This document shows, one piece after another, positions 42,530 to 52,654 of a stretch of 64,000 nt of DNA. Numbering within the stretch: the first letter of the stretch is position 1; each line of letters begins with the position of its first letter. Under the pieces are notes generated by a model. It saw nothing but the letters and a program-made list of their open reading frames with translations. It had not been told where the DNA came from and did no database searches. The translations under genes were made by a program, and so were the position numbers. Source of the stretch: Sinorhizobium sp. BG8. GTDB taxonomy: Bacteria > Pseudomonadota > Alphaproteobacteria > Rhizobiales > Rhizobiaceae. Location of the stretch: assembly GCF_016864555.1 (NCBI RefSeq), contig NZ_CP044011.1, positions 2,685,501-2,749,500 of the forward strand, given 5' to 3'.

Positions 42530-43132
42530 CTACAAGAGCTTTGCCACTTCGAAATGCATGCCGTCTTCACGCACCAGGAAATGACCGCCCCAGTAGAACC
42601 CGTGCTTGTTTGCGATCGATACGAGTTCTCTTATGCAACCCTTCTGACCCATGAGCGCAGGCTCGGCTCCGAGTGGATTGAAAGCCGCGTTGATGTCGAA
42701 AGCGGTCCCGAACGCATGGTTGCTGAGCTTCGTCTTGCTCTTGCGCTGGAAACGCGGGACGTACGCACCGTCGTAGGTGAGGATCCTGTCCAGGAGCCCG
42801 CTGCTCTCCCATTCCAGCCACAGGGCGGTAAGCTGTCTTTCGGCGGCCCGGTGAAAACGCATGGAGAGAGGCCCCGACTTGCCTAGAAACCCTTGCAGCG
42901 GAATCTTCACGTTGACGATATTCTTCTGCTCCCAGTCACCAAGTATGCGGATGTTTTCCGGATTGCCGGGTACGGGGTCGGACTGGAAGCTGAACTTGCC
43001 GAAAATTGCCTGCTTTTCCTCGAGGCTGAGCAAAGGCCGGAAGGCGGGACGAGGGGGAAGTCCGGCGATGCTGGATCCATCGCCTCCGTGCTCGGCCCGA
43101 TGCCGCCAAGGGCCGCGGCGAAGCTCGGACAT
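42530..43132 (-). CDS. M15-family peptidase part of a frameshifted lysis-like gene
   Basis: The protein-like portion runs from about 43057 to 42530: AFRPLLSLEEKQAIFGKFSF, then LSNHAFGTAFDINAAF (zinc His and Asp) and EDGMHFEVAKLL (zinc His), an M15 endopeptidase domain. The stretch between 43132 and 43057 is out of frame with the upstream gene and not natural here. The 42530-44775 span is one base short of a whole number of codons. One extra C in the C5 run opposite 43053-43057 joins it in frame (PDFPPRPAFRPLL) to the holin/transglycosylase protein. Confidence 0.75.
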   Translation of the reverse strand: MSELRRGPWRHRAEHGGDGSSIAGLPPRPAFRPLLSLEEKQAIFGKFSFQSDPVPGNPENIRILGDWEQKNIVNVKIPLQGFLGKSGPLSMRFHRAAERQLTALWLEWESSGLLDRILTYDGAYVPRFQRKSKTKLSNHAFGTAFDINAAFNPLGAEPALMGQKGCIRELVSIANKHGFYWGGHFLVREDGMHFEVAKLL

Positions 43133-44775
43133 TCGCTGGGCCCGCTCCAGTCATCGGCATCCGAAACCCGCATGGCATCATTGAACCAACTGACGAAACG
43201 ATCGATGTGTTGGCCCGTGCCCAACGGGAAACAGCGCAGTTTCCATCGATTTGCCTGCCCATCATCTCGCTTGAGCGATCCGGCGTTGTAAGCCGCGGAA
43301 ACAAGGACCGCATCGAAGTGGGTCGACCCGCGTTGCGATGCGATGTAGGCCGTTCCCGCATCGATAGACGTGCGGGGATCGAGAAGATCGTCGCCCCGCA
43401 GCGTGCTCCTGCCCGTGGCCGAGCGAGCCGTCGTCACCAACGTCTGCATCAGTCCGACGCTTTCGTCGTTGATTCTGGGCTCGGCACGTCGCGCATTCGG
43501 GTTGCCGCTGCTTTCGGTCGCGATCGTGGCCACGATGAGTTCCACCGGGACACCAAACTGCTTGGCGGCGCTCGCGCAGAGCTCGCCAAAGCTTGTCCAA
43601 ATCTTCCGGACCGTGTCCGGTTCGCCGGGCGTGCCCTGAGCCCTCGCGCCTTCGATGGAAATGCCGCCAGCGGTGAGCGCCCAGCTCACTGCGTCTGGAA
43701 AGTGCTTGTGCGGACGGGTCAGCTCCGGCAGCACTTCGTTGACCAGTTTGGACGAGGCCGGCTTTACGGGCTCCGTCACCATCACGTCGGGGGTGGCCGT
43801 CGTAATGACTTCCGTGGTCTCGACCGTGCTGGTCTGGACGATGACGGGTGTTGGTATCGATGTCGGCTGTTCGACGACCTGAGGCTGCTGCACGGCGCTC
43901 CCCGTCACGGAGGATATCAGCGCATCCTTCACGCTTGCGTCCTTGGCAATCGTATCCCTGACCAACACAGCACTCTCTCGTGCTTGTGCAGCCTGGCTTT
44001 CTGCGGTGCGCTCCTGAATGCTGGCCGCCAGAAGGTCCTTGTTGCGCGAGCCTTGGGACGAACCGAGCCAATAGCTCACGACGGTCGCAAACGCCGCAGT
44101 GAGCGACCCGACGCAGATGTTGATGATCTGGATGATGAAATCGGAACGCGGCGCTGTAAATGCGCTGATCTGATCGCGATTGAGCGTCTTCACCATGTCG
44201 CGCATCTCTGGGGACATGTCAGGTATGATCGGTGCCTCGAGCTTGTTCTTCATCACGACGAACATTCCGAGCACCGCAAAGAAACCGACGGTGACAGTGA
44301 TCGACAGAACGGCGGGAACCCAGGCGAGAGACGAGCGTTTTTCGACCAGCTCGCCCAGCATGCTGCGCGCGCCCTGGGTGTTCCGAAGATCCTGAAGGCT
44401 CTTGTCGAGTTCGAACTTGTGTTCAGCGGTCGCCCGCTCGAGCTCCGCCTTGATGGTCTCGATCTCCGCCGTCATCATGCTCTTGCGGGCTTCCGACTCG
44501 GCATCGAGTCGGGTCTTCATGGCAACTGCTTCCGCATCGAGAACAAGCTTCTTTTCGTCGAGCGCTATTCGGGCGAGTTCGATGCGGAGTTGGGAGGCGG
44601 CTACCGGATCCGCCTTGAGGCGCTCTTCGGCAAGAGCCGGGTCGGATACGCCGGTGACCGTCGTCACTGCTTTCTCGACGACATCGGAAATCTTCGTGGA
44701 GCGTCCTCCAGCGATCGCATCCAGAATGGAAGGAAATATCGAACCTGCAATTGCGATCAAAGGCGACATGTTCAT
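42907..44775 (-). CDS. Holin-like domain fused to SLT lytic transglycosylase (C-terminus frameshifted)
   Basis: A fusion whose first 580 codons are natural. Residues 1-250 resemble the GTA-type holin_3TM family: a coiled coil at 60-135, membrane segments at about 152-174 and 213-236, then SYWLGSSQGSRNKDLLAAS. A low-complexity Val/Thr/Pro linker (295-345) leads to an SLT domain (about 390-505) with catalytic Glu in ATIATESSGNPNA (E421) and AAYNAGS. After residue 575 the frame is wrong and ends in Ser-rich nonsense. The correct continuation is the M15 domain at 42530-43057. Such a protein would place peptidoglycan hydrolases at the membrane. Confidence 0.82.
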   Translation of the reverse strand: MNMSPLIAIAGSIFPSILDAIAGGRSTKISDVVEKAVTTVTGVSDPALAEERLKADPVAASQLRIELARIALDEKKLVLDAEAVAMKTRLDAESEARKSMMTAEIETIKAELERATAEHKFELDKSLQDLRNTQGARSMLGELVEKRSSLAWVPAVLSITVTVGFFAVLGMFVVMKNKLEAPIIPDMSPEMRDMVKTLNRDQISAFTAPRSDFIIQIINICVGSLTAAFATVVSYWLGSSQGSRNKDLLAASIQERTAESQAAQARESAVLVRDTIAKDASVKDALISSVTGSAVQQPQVVEQPTSIPTPVIVQTSTVETTEVITTATPDVMVTEPVKPASSKLVNEVLPELTRPHKHFPDAVSWALTAGGISIEGARAQGTPGEPDTVRKIWTSFGELCASAAKQFGVPVELIVATIATESSGNPNARRAEPRINDESVGLMQTLVTTARSATGRSTLRGDDLLDPRTSIDAGTAYIASQRGSTHFDAVLVSAAYNAGSLKRDDGQANRWKLRCFPLGTGQHIDRFVSWFNDAMRVSDADDWSGPSECPSFAAALGGIGPSTEAMDPASPDFPLVPPSGLCSASRKSRQFSASSASSPTPYPAIRKTSAYLVTGSRRISST

Positions 44776-45176
44776 CTACCTTTCTCACGTCAGATCTCGT
44801 TCGTTCGGCATTTCTCCTGGGTAAAGGACTAAATCTTGGGTGCACATTAGTGCACAGGGCAAAGAAAGAGGGCGCGAAAGAGCATTTCTCTGCCCAATCG
44901 CTATCCATCAAAACCTTGGGGTTAGTGAATTTCCCCCTCGAATTACGAGAGTATTACCAATATTGCTAATATGCGCCGGCTTAAGTGTTGAGTCAAATAT
45001 CTCAACTTTGACGGTGTCCGGACAATCGACGTGACTGCATCGCTTATCCGTCAAAACTCGCGCAGTTACTTGGCAGCAACTCGCTCCTACGCCACTTCCA
45101 CGCGCAGCCGGCATTCAGAAATGAAACTGCCATCTTCAGCATTTGGTGCGCGGCCTTTCAGCCGCGCAATGCTTCC
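44776..45176. other. Upstream region of the lysis-like cassette
   Basis: No gene. The stretch is AT-richer than its neighbours. An exact GTGCAC-ATTA-GTGCAC repeat (44840-44855) lies 65 bp upstream of the holin/SLT gene and could be an operator. Several TTGAC-like motifs follow (for example near 45009). Confidence 0.4.
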
Positions 45177-46220
<1,044 letters not shown>

Positions 46221-46229
46221 GGGTTGAAG

Positions 46230-46625
46230 ATGCTGATCTCGGAATTCTCAAGAGCCACCGAACTACCGATCGACACGATCCGCTTCTACATCTCCAAGGG
46301 GCTCCTGAAGCCCGAGCGCAGCGTCAAAGGCGGCTCGAAGCCCTATCAGATGTTCAAGCAGGATGACGTGACCACTGCCCGGATGATCCGGCTGCAGCAG
46401 ACGCTTGGCTATTCGCTTGGCGAGATTCTGGCGCTCAATGAAGAGTATCGCGCGGGCGAGCATTCGCCGGAGCGGACGATCGAGGTCCTGCAGGCCCAGA
46501 TCGAGAGACTGGAGGAGCGAAAGGCTGCACTGGACGCCGCCCTGTCGTTTCTTCGCGGCAAGGTGGACTGGATCAAGGCGGGCAAGCCCGAGGGCGCGCC
46601 GCGCCTCGAAGACTACAAGTGCTGA
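46230..46625 (+). CDS. MerR-family transcriptional regulator
   Basis: A 131-residue MerR regulator. The N-terminal winged helix is ISEFSRATELPIDTIRFYISKGLL; the coiled coil is IEVLQAQIERLEERKAALDAAL. It has few Cys (only the terminal one), so it is not a metal or SoxR type; an organic inducer is likely. ATG 46230 follows AAGGG; a TTG at 46224 is also possible. It is divergent from the aldo/keto reductase, whose promoter carries its likely operator. Confidence 0.88.
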   Translation: MLISEFSRATELPIDTIRFYISKGLLKPERSVKGGSKPYQMFKQDDVTTARMIRLQQTLGYSLGEILALNEEYRAGEHSPERTIEVLQAQIERLEERKAALDAALSFLRGKVDWIKAGKPEGAPRLEDYKC

Positions 46626-47644
46626 GCGGATCGAAGTTCTTCCAACCCTTGCTCCAGAGAGATCACAGGGGCATATGCCAACTCGTGCCGCGCCTTGCCG
46701 ATGTCCAGGGACACTTCCACCGCAGATGCGGCGTATGACTGCAGCGTGAGAGGCGGAACGATCTTTCCGCGGGAGAGAGCCGCAAGCAGATCGCCGATCG
46801 CCGCGACAGTCCTGACAACGGCACGCGGAACGGATTTCTCCGGTGGAACCAACCCCTGCGTTTCCAGCAAGGCGGATACGAAGGTCCTGAACCGGACGGG
46901 CGCTCCATCCGAGATGAAGTAGACCTCGCCGCCGCGTCCGTTGGCGAGCGCGAGTTCGACTGCCGCGCACAGATTGGCGATATGCGTGGTCGAGGTCAGG
47001 TATGTGCCGCCGCCGATCCAGGCGAGCTTGCCCGATCGGGCGGCATCGAGCAGGGCGGGAAGCGCTGTCGTGTCGTCTCTACCCCAGACGAAGCGCGGGC
47101 GCAGGACGACCACGGCAAGCCCCGGTGCGTTGCCGGCGAGAGCGATGCGCTCGGCAGCCGTCTTGCTGCGCGAATAGCCGCCTGCGGGTCAGTCGGGGAG
47201 GGGCGTGGTCTCGTCCACGTTGACCAGCGGCTTGCCTGTGGCGAGCACGGATTCCGTGCTGATGTGGATCGCCTTGCGGATTCCAGCGAAGCGGGCGGCC
47301 TGCATCACTGCCCGCGTCCCGTCTTCGTTCACTCGCGCCTGCCTTTGCGTGGCCGGCCCATGGTCGGTATCGGCAGCCGCATGGATGAGAGCATCGCAGC
47401 CCGACATCCCTGCTGCGAGACCGTCGTCGAGGATGTCCCCTCTATACAGTGCCGCGCCGAGCGCCCGCACAAGGTCCGCCGATCGGTCGCTGCGGGCGAG
47501 GGCGGTGACCTCGACGCCACGGGCAACAAAGTGGCGGATCAGGTTGCGGCCGATGAAGCCGCTCCCTCCAGTTAGGAATAGTCGTCCGAGCGGGACGCGT
47601 TCATCCGTGGCCGCTGAGGGCGCGGCGATGCGGGTATCAGTCAT
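46613..47644 (-). pseudogene. NAD-dependent epimerase/dehydratase interrupted by one stop codon
   Basis: From ATG 47644 the frame reads a Rossmann start (GRLFLTGGSGFIGRNLIRHF) through VNVDETTPLPD, then TGA at 47189-47191. It continues in the same frame with PAGGYSRSKTAAERIALAGN to 46613. The YxxxK is in the second part. Total span is 344 codons, normal for an extended SDR, and only one codon is bad (CGA to TGA would explain it). It lies 28 bp after the TetR gene and probably formed an operon with it. A natural pseudogene and a sequence error are both possible. Confidence 0.88.
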
Positions 47645-47672
47645 TTCATGTCACCTGAAGTGCTTGGGGTCG

Positions 47673-48257
47673 TCAGCTCGCCGATGAATCCGGCAGATCG
47701 ATCTCTTGGGGGTCGGTCGTCACGAGCCAGTTTATTTCGCGAAGAACCCTGTCCCTGTCCTCGCGTGCGAAATGGTGGAAGTCGAGATGTTCGAGGAACT
47801 TCAGCCCCTCGAGGGCGAGGTAGGCAATGAGGGCCCCGCGCGGAGACGGCGAGGTCTCGATTATGCGCGCGATCGTCGAGGCCTGGTTGGACTGCATCTT
47901 CTCGCGCAGGCCGGCATCGAGCACCAGGGCGGCGCTGAGGTTCAGGGCAACCGCCCGGAACTCTTCCGGTGGCGGTTCGGCGGCAGCGACAATTCGTCCC
48001 CTGATTGCCCGACCTTGGGGATCGGCGATCTGCTCCTCGATGCGCTTATGGTGGGCATTGTCGCGCTGGAAGGCGCGATCGACGACGGCCTCGACGAGCG
48101 CTTGTTTCGACTTGTGGTCGTAGAGGACGCTCGCCTTGTTAACGCCCGCTTCCTTCGCGACCGCATCGATCGTCAGGTTCGCCGCACCGTCTCGCCCGAC
48201 GACGCGCTCGGCGGCGTCGAGCACGGCCTGTTGATCGATGACACGCTTCCTGCCCAT
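47673..48257 (-). CDS. TetR/AcrR-family regulator
   Basis: A 194-residue TetR-type repressor. The helix-turn-helix region is VLDAAERVVGRDGAANLTIDAVAKEAGVNKASVLYDHKSKQALVEAVV. The C-terminal ligand domain is helical and resembles TetR_C_37. ATG 48257 (MGRKRVIDQQ) is chosen; the upstream extension lacks homology. It is likely to autoregulate and control the downstream epimerase. Confidence 0.88.
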   Translation of the reverse strand: MGRKRVIDQQAVLDAAERVVGRDGAANLTIDAVAKEAGVNKASVLYDHKSKQALVEAVVDRAFQRDNAHHKRIEEQIADPQGRAIRGRIVAAAEPPPEEFRAVALNLSAALVLDAGLREKMQSNQASTIARIIETSPSPRGALIAYLALEGLKFLEHLDFHHFAREDRDRVLREINWLVTTDPQEIDLPDSSAS

Positions 48258-48367
48258 CGCTTCATCCAATTTATTTCCAACCGGATGGTTATGAATAATC
48301 AACAACGAACTTTGTCAAGACCGGGACCGCGTGTGAAGGGGAAGCCGGCGATATGCGGTTGAGGACG

Positions 48368-48652
48368 CTATCCTTCGAGGATGGACAGTTCCCGGGAGTA
48401 TGTTCGTGCGGCGAGTTCCTGGGATGCCTGATATTGCGGGTCGTCGTAGCACGCCCCGGCCGTCTCGTAGCTATCGAACCTGAGAATGAACTGGCGTGGG
48501 AAATGCGGTCCCTCGACCGTCTCCACCCGGTTTCGGCCTGCGATGATCTTCACGCCGTAGCGCTGCGCGATTGACGAGAAGGTATTGTTGTAGGCCTTTA
48601 GCGCTTCCGCGTCCGCGATATCCCCGCCTCTGACGATCCAGTAGCCAGGCAT
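48368..48652 (-). CDS. DUF1330 protein
   Basis: A 94-residue dimeric alpha-beta barrel protein of the DUF1330 family (MPGYWIVRGGDIADAEALKAYNN, RVETVEGPHFPRQFILRFDSYETAGACYDDPQYQ). Function is unknown; some related folds are small monooxygenases. It lies 65 bp after the SDR gene in the same direction, so they may be co-expressed. Confidence 0.86.
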   Translation of the reverse strand: MPGYWIVRGGDIADAEALKAYNNTFSSIAQRYGVKIIAGRNRVETVEGPHFPRQFILRFDSYETAGACYDDPQYQASQELAARTYSRELSILEG

Positions 48653-48717
48653 TCCGGTGCTCCATCCGGCGCGAGGTGGCTCCCGGCGCCGAGGGGAGCC
48701 ACGACCATGATTCTGGA

Positions 48718-49422
48718 TCAGACCGATCGGGTCAGGCCGCCATCGACCTTTAGGTTCTGCCCGGTGATGTAGCCGGCGCCATCGGACGCGAGGAATGCGA
48801 TCGTTGCCGCGATTTCGGCACTCGTGCCGTACCGCTTCATTGGCACCGCATCGCGGCGTTCCTCTGTCGCGGGCAGGCTGTCGATCCATCCCGGCAGAAC
48901 GTTGTTCATGCGGATGTTGTCACCGGCATAGGTGTCGGCATAGATCTTGGTGTAGGAGGCAAGCCCCGCGCGGAACACCGCGGAGGTGGGGAACATGGCC
49001 GCCGGCTCGAAGGCCCAGGCGGTGGAGATGTTGACGATCGCGCCCGACTTCTGCGCCTGCATGATCGGCGTGACCAGCCTGACGGGCCGGATGACATTCA
49101 TCAGGTAGACGTCGAGACCCGTGTGCCACTGCTCGTCGGTGATTTCGATGATTGGCGCACGCGGGCCGTGGCCAGCGCTGTTGACCAGCACATCGACCCG
49201 TCCCCATTTCTCCATCGTGGCATCGACCAGCCGCTTCAGATCATCGTTCGACTGGTTGGAGCCGGTAACCCCGATGCCTCCGAGTTCGGCGGCCAGCGCC
49301 TCGCCCTTGCCGGAGGACGACAGGATTGCGACCCTGTACCCATCTGCGGCCAGTCGCTTGGCCGCTTCCGCCCCCATGCCGCTCCCGCCAGCAGTGATGA
49401 TCGCTGTTTTTTCTACTGCCAT
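48718..49422 (-). CDS. SDR-family oxidoreductase, atypical active site
   Basis: A 234-residue SDR. The cofactor loop is AGGSGMG, with NSAGHGP and NISTAWAFEP. At the usual YxxxK the sequence reads SAVFR, so the Tyr is Ser and the Lys is Arg. This occurs in a recognised subgroup whose members end in IRMNNVLPGWIDSLP and YITGQNLKVDGGLTRS, as here. AGAGGAC precedes ATG 49422. It is divergent from the LysR gene, which likely controls it. Confidence 0.85.
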   Translation of the reverse strand: MAVEKTAIITAGGSGMGAEAAKRLAADGYRVAILSSSGKGEALAAELGGIGVTGSNQSNDDLKRLVDATMEKWGRVDVLVNSAGHGPRAPIIEITDEQWHTGLDVYLMNVIRPVRLVTPIMQAQKSGAIVNISTAWAFEPAAMFPTSAVFRAGLASYTKIYADTYAGDNIRMNNVLPGWIDSLPATEERRDAVPMKRYGTSAEIAATIAFLASDGAGYITGQNLKVDGGLTRSV

Positions 49423-49539
49423 GGTCTTGTCCTCTTGGCTTCGTTGTGTCGATTGAATGTCCTGATATCCTCTAATATCACTCCATCCATGGAAGGGCGA
49501 AGCAGTTCTCCTCTCCATTATCAGTAGAAAAACTATCGG

Positions 49540-50451
49540 ATGACAACGCCCCTTGGAAAACTCCCTTCGCTCAATCGCCTCAAGGCATTCGAGGCTGCGG
49601 CGCGCCATCTGAACTTCCGGCTTGCGGCGGAGGAACTCGGCGTAACCCAGGGCGCCGTCGCGCAGCATGTGCGGGGTCTTGAAGTCGAACTTGGCGTCGT
49701 GCTGTTCGAACGCCTTCCCCGCACGCTCGCGCTGACGGGCGAAGGTCGCAGCTACATAGCCGATATCCGGCGCGCGTTCGAAATCATCGCGCGGGCCACG
49801 GGCGACCTGAAGCCGCAGCCGGCCAGGGTGACGATCAGCACGACACCGACCTTCGCGGCCAAGTGGCTCATCCCGCGTCTGCCGGAGTTGACCGCACGTC
49901 ATCCGGACCTGGATATTCACATCGTGGCGACCGATCGGATTTCAAACTTCCAGATCGACGGCGTGGACCTGGCCGTTCGCTACGGGCGTCCGCCCTTCGG
50001 ACCTGGGCTGGGCGCCGAACTGCTGTTCGAACAGGAGATCATCGCAGTTTGCAGCCCGATGCTCCTCAACGGCCGGCAGCCGCCGGCGACGATCGGTGAA
50101 CTGTCGGGTTATGCGCTGCTCCATGATGTGCACAACTTCTGGCCGGAATTCATCGAAAGGCACTACGGCGTCAGCGCCTCACAGCACGATCCGCTGAACT
50201 TCAGGGGCATCAGTTTCAATCAGACAGCCCACGCCATCGACGCCGCCGTCGCGGGGCAGGGCATCGTTCTCGCCACGGGCAACTTCGTCGCCCGCGACAT
50301 TGCTGAGGGCCGGCTGGTACGAATGGTATCGACCTCGCTTCGCGGGCCCTCCGATTTCTATCTCGTCTGGCCCAAATATCGAAAATCGGCGGCACTGCAG
50401 ACCGCGCTGGCGTGGCTGCGGGCAGACGTAGATACGCGCCCGCCTGAATGA
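49540..50451 (+). CDS. LysR-family regulator (GcvA-like)
   Basis: A 303-residue LysR regulator. The helix-turn-helix is NFRLAAEELGVTQGAVAQHVRGLE; the effector domain carries RVTISTTPTFAAKWLIPRLPEL and VDLAVRYGRPPF, as in the GcvA/AmpR subgroup. It is divergent from the SDR/DUF1330 pair. The 117-bp shared region (49423-49539) holds a candidate T-N11-A site around 49468-49485. Confidence 0.88.
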   Translation: MTTPLGKLPSLNRLKAFEAAARHLNFRLAAEELGVTQGAVAQHVRGLEVELGVVLFERLPRTLALTGEGRSYIADIRRAFEIIARATGDLKPQPARVTISTTPTFAAKWLIPRLPELTARHPDLDIHIVATDRISNFQIDGVDLAVRYGRPPFGPGLGAELLFEQEIIAVCSPMLLNGRQPPATIGELSGYALLHDVHNFWPEFIERHYGVSASQHDPLNFRGISFNQTAHAIDAAVAGQGIVLATGNFVARDIAEGRLVRMVSTSLRGPSDFYLVWPKYRKSAALQTALAWLRADVDTRPPE

Positions 50452-50592
50452 GCGCAGTCAGGACGGTGCCGACGAGCGCCGACGCCTGTTTTTGGGTGTC
50501 CCGACGAGTGCCATCGTCAGCCTGTGGCTCCATGCAATCATCGATGACGGATGAGAACGTGATGGCTGTTTCGACGCTAATTGTGATAGTCC

Positions 50593-51660
50593 ATGGCCAT
50601 GATTGACCAGCATAAGCACCTCTGGCCGGGCGTCCCGCTCGCTCTCGGCTCCGCCATTCTGTTCGGGGCATCCGCACCGCTTTCCAAGCTGCTCATGGGA
50701 TCGATCGATCCCTGGCTGCTGGCGGGCATCTTGTATGTGGGAGCTGGTCTCGGCCTTGCTGTTGTTCATTGGGGACGCCGACTGATCGGGCTTCCCAACG
50801 TCGAAGCCCCGCTTCAGAAGGCGGACACTCCCTGGCTTGCCGTGGTGGTGTTGTTTGGTGGCGTTCTCGGCCCGCTCTTCCTGATGCTGGGTCTTTCGCG
50901 TACCTCCGCATCGTCGGGATCGCTGCTCCTCAATCTTGAGGGACTGGCGACCATGGGCATTGCGTGGCTCGTCTTTCGGGAGAATGTCGACCGGCGGCTG
51001 TTGCTGGGCGCTGCTGCCATCCTCGCGGGCGCGGTCCTGCTGTCGTGGAACGGCGAAACCCTCCAGCTCGATGTGGGCAGCCTGCTGATCGCAGCCGCCT
51101 GCCTGTCATGGGGCATAGACAACAACCTGACCCGCAAGTTGTCGTCGGCCGATCCAGTTCAAATCGCCATGATCAAGGGCCTGGTCGCCGGTGCGACCAA
51201 TCTTGTGCTGGCGCTCGGATTTGGCGCGACGCTGCCGAACGCCGTCCTTGTCGGAGCCGGCGGCCTAGTCGGATTCCTGGGTGTTGGGGTCAGCCTCGTA
51301 ATGTTCATGCTGGCGCTTCGCCATCTGGGGACGGCCCGGACGGGGGCGTACTTTTCCTTGGCGCCGTTTATCGGTGCGGTGCTGGCGATCGTTGTTTTTG
51401 GTGAAGCCGTGACGGTCCAGCTGGTCGCGGCCGGCGTCCTCATGGGAATTGGCCTGTGGCTGCATCTGGCCGAGAGGCACGACCATGAGCACGAACACGA
51501 GGCTCTCGAACATGAGCACGCGCATGTCCATGATGAACATCACCAGCACACGCACGACGGCCCGGTCACCGAACCCCATTCGCATTGGCATCGTCATGCC
51601 CCTCTGAGGCACAAGCACCCGCATTTCCCCGACCTGCACCATCGCCATTCACACGACTAG
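50593..51660 (+). CDS. DMT/EamA transporter with histidine-rich C-terminal tail
   Basis: A 355-residue inner-membrane exporter with two EamA repeats and ten membrane segments (residues 10-290). The final 65 residues are cytoplasmic and contain about two dozen His mixed with Asp and Glu (HDHEHEHEALEHEHAHVHDE ...). Such tails bind Zn, Ni or Co, so this may be a metal exporter or metal-sensing transporter. The rest is a standard DMT protein with LALRHLGTARTGAYFSLAPF. ATG 50593 or 50599. Confidence 0.88.
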   Translation: MAMIDQHKHLWPGVPLALGSAILFGASAPLSKLLMGSIDPWLLAGILYVGAGLGLAVVHWGRRLIGLPNVEAPLQKADTPWLAVVVLFGGVLGPLFLMLGLSRTSASSGSLLLNLEGLATMGIAWLVFRENVDRRLLLGAAAILAGAVLLSWNGETLQLDVGSLLIAAACLSWGIDNNLTRKLSSADPVQIAMIKGLVAGATNLVLALGFGATLPNAVLVGAGGLVGFLGVGVSLVMFMLALRHLGTARTGAYFSLAPFIGAVLAIVVFGEAVTVQLVAAGVLMGIGLWLHLAERHDHEHEHEALEHEHAHVHDEHHQHTHDGPVTEPHSHWHRHAPLRHKHPHFPDLHHRHSHD

Positions 51661-51886
51661 CGGATAAAAATCTGCCCCTTGGATCCCGGCAGTTACCTCC
51701 GTCGCTGTCGCTGAAAAGCGTCCGGACACGGCCGGGTGCAGAAGTTCCAATGCCGCACGAGGGTGTCCGGCGCCCCTTCGGTTGTTCGTCACACCGAGGA
51801 AGCGGCGTGCAGTTTATGCCCGGCGTCACTTTTGCGTTGTGTCGCCGCAAGCTATTGTGAAGACCCCGCGGTGGAGGTTTTGCAGC

Positions 51887-52417
51887 ATGGCGAAGCTCGT
51901 CTTTGGAATGAACCAATCGCTGGACGGCTACGTCGACCACACGGCGTTTGGACCAAGCCCCACGCTCTTCCGTCACTTCATCGAGGAGGCGCGCGCTCAG
52001 GCGGGCAGCGTGTACGGTCGTCGCCTCTATGAGGTCATGCGCTATTGGGATGAGGAACATCCCGAGTGGGACGCGGAGGAGCGCGACTTTGCGGAGGCGT
52101 GGCGGAACCAGCCGAAGTGGGTCGTGTCGCGCTCGTTGAAGTCGGTCGGCCCCAACGCCACACTTGTCGCCGATGACCTCGAGGCGGTGATCCGTGGGCT
52201 GAAGGCACAACTCGTCGGAGAGATCGAAGTCGGCGGACCGGACCTGGCCCGGAGCCTGACCGACCTCGGCCTTGTTGATGAGTATCGTCTCTACATCCAC
52301 CCCGTCGTGCTTGGTAGTGGAAAGCCATTGTTCGCCGGCCCGCGGCCACGGCTTCGCCTCGTTTCCACCGACCAGATTGACGAGGACGTGGTCAGGTTGA
52401 CATACGTTCCGGCTTGA
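51887..52417 (+). CDS. RibD C-terminal/dihydrofolate reductase-like protein
   Basis: A 176-residue protein of the RibD_C/DHFR-like family: MAKLVFGMNQSLDGYVDH, SVYGRRLYEVM, and the C-terminal block GEIEVGGPDLARSLTDLGLVDEYRLYIHPVVLGSGKPLFAG. The family reduces NADPH-linked small substrates of mostly unknown nature; it is not a folate or riboflavin gene by context. GTGGAGG lies 8-10 nt before ATG 51887. Confidence 0.9.
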   Translation: MAKLVFGMNQSLDGYVDHTAFGPSPTLFRHFIEEARAQAGSVYGRRLYEVMRYWDEEHPEWDAEERDFAEAWRNQPKWVVSRSLKSVGPNATLVADDLEAVIRGLKAQLVGEIEVGGPDLARSLTDLGLVDEYRLYIHPVVLGSGKPLFAGPRPRLRLVSTDQIDEDVVRLTYVPA

Positions 52418-52654
52418 CCGCGCGTCTTGCAGACGGACTGCGGTGACCGCCAGGCCCGCGTCCAGCATGAGCCAGGGGTGCAGGCTTGAAATCGTGTACC
52501 CTCCGTTACCGCTCATTTGCCGGTTGCATATTTCGATGAACGGCTCATCCTGCCCACCGAACTTTGGCTTCTGAGCGAGTTCACTTCAGAGAACCCTACG
52601 CAATGGTCAGCCTGCAAGCTTGCAGTGCATTTCATCCAGTTGGAGGGAGAAAAC

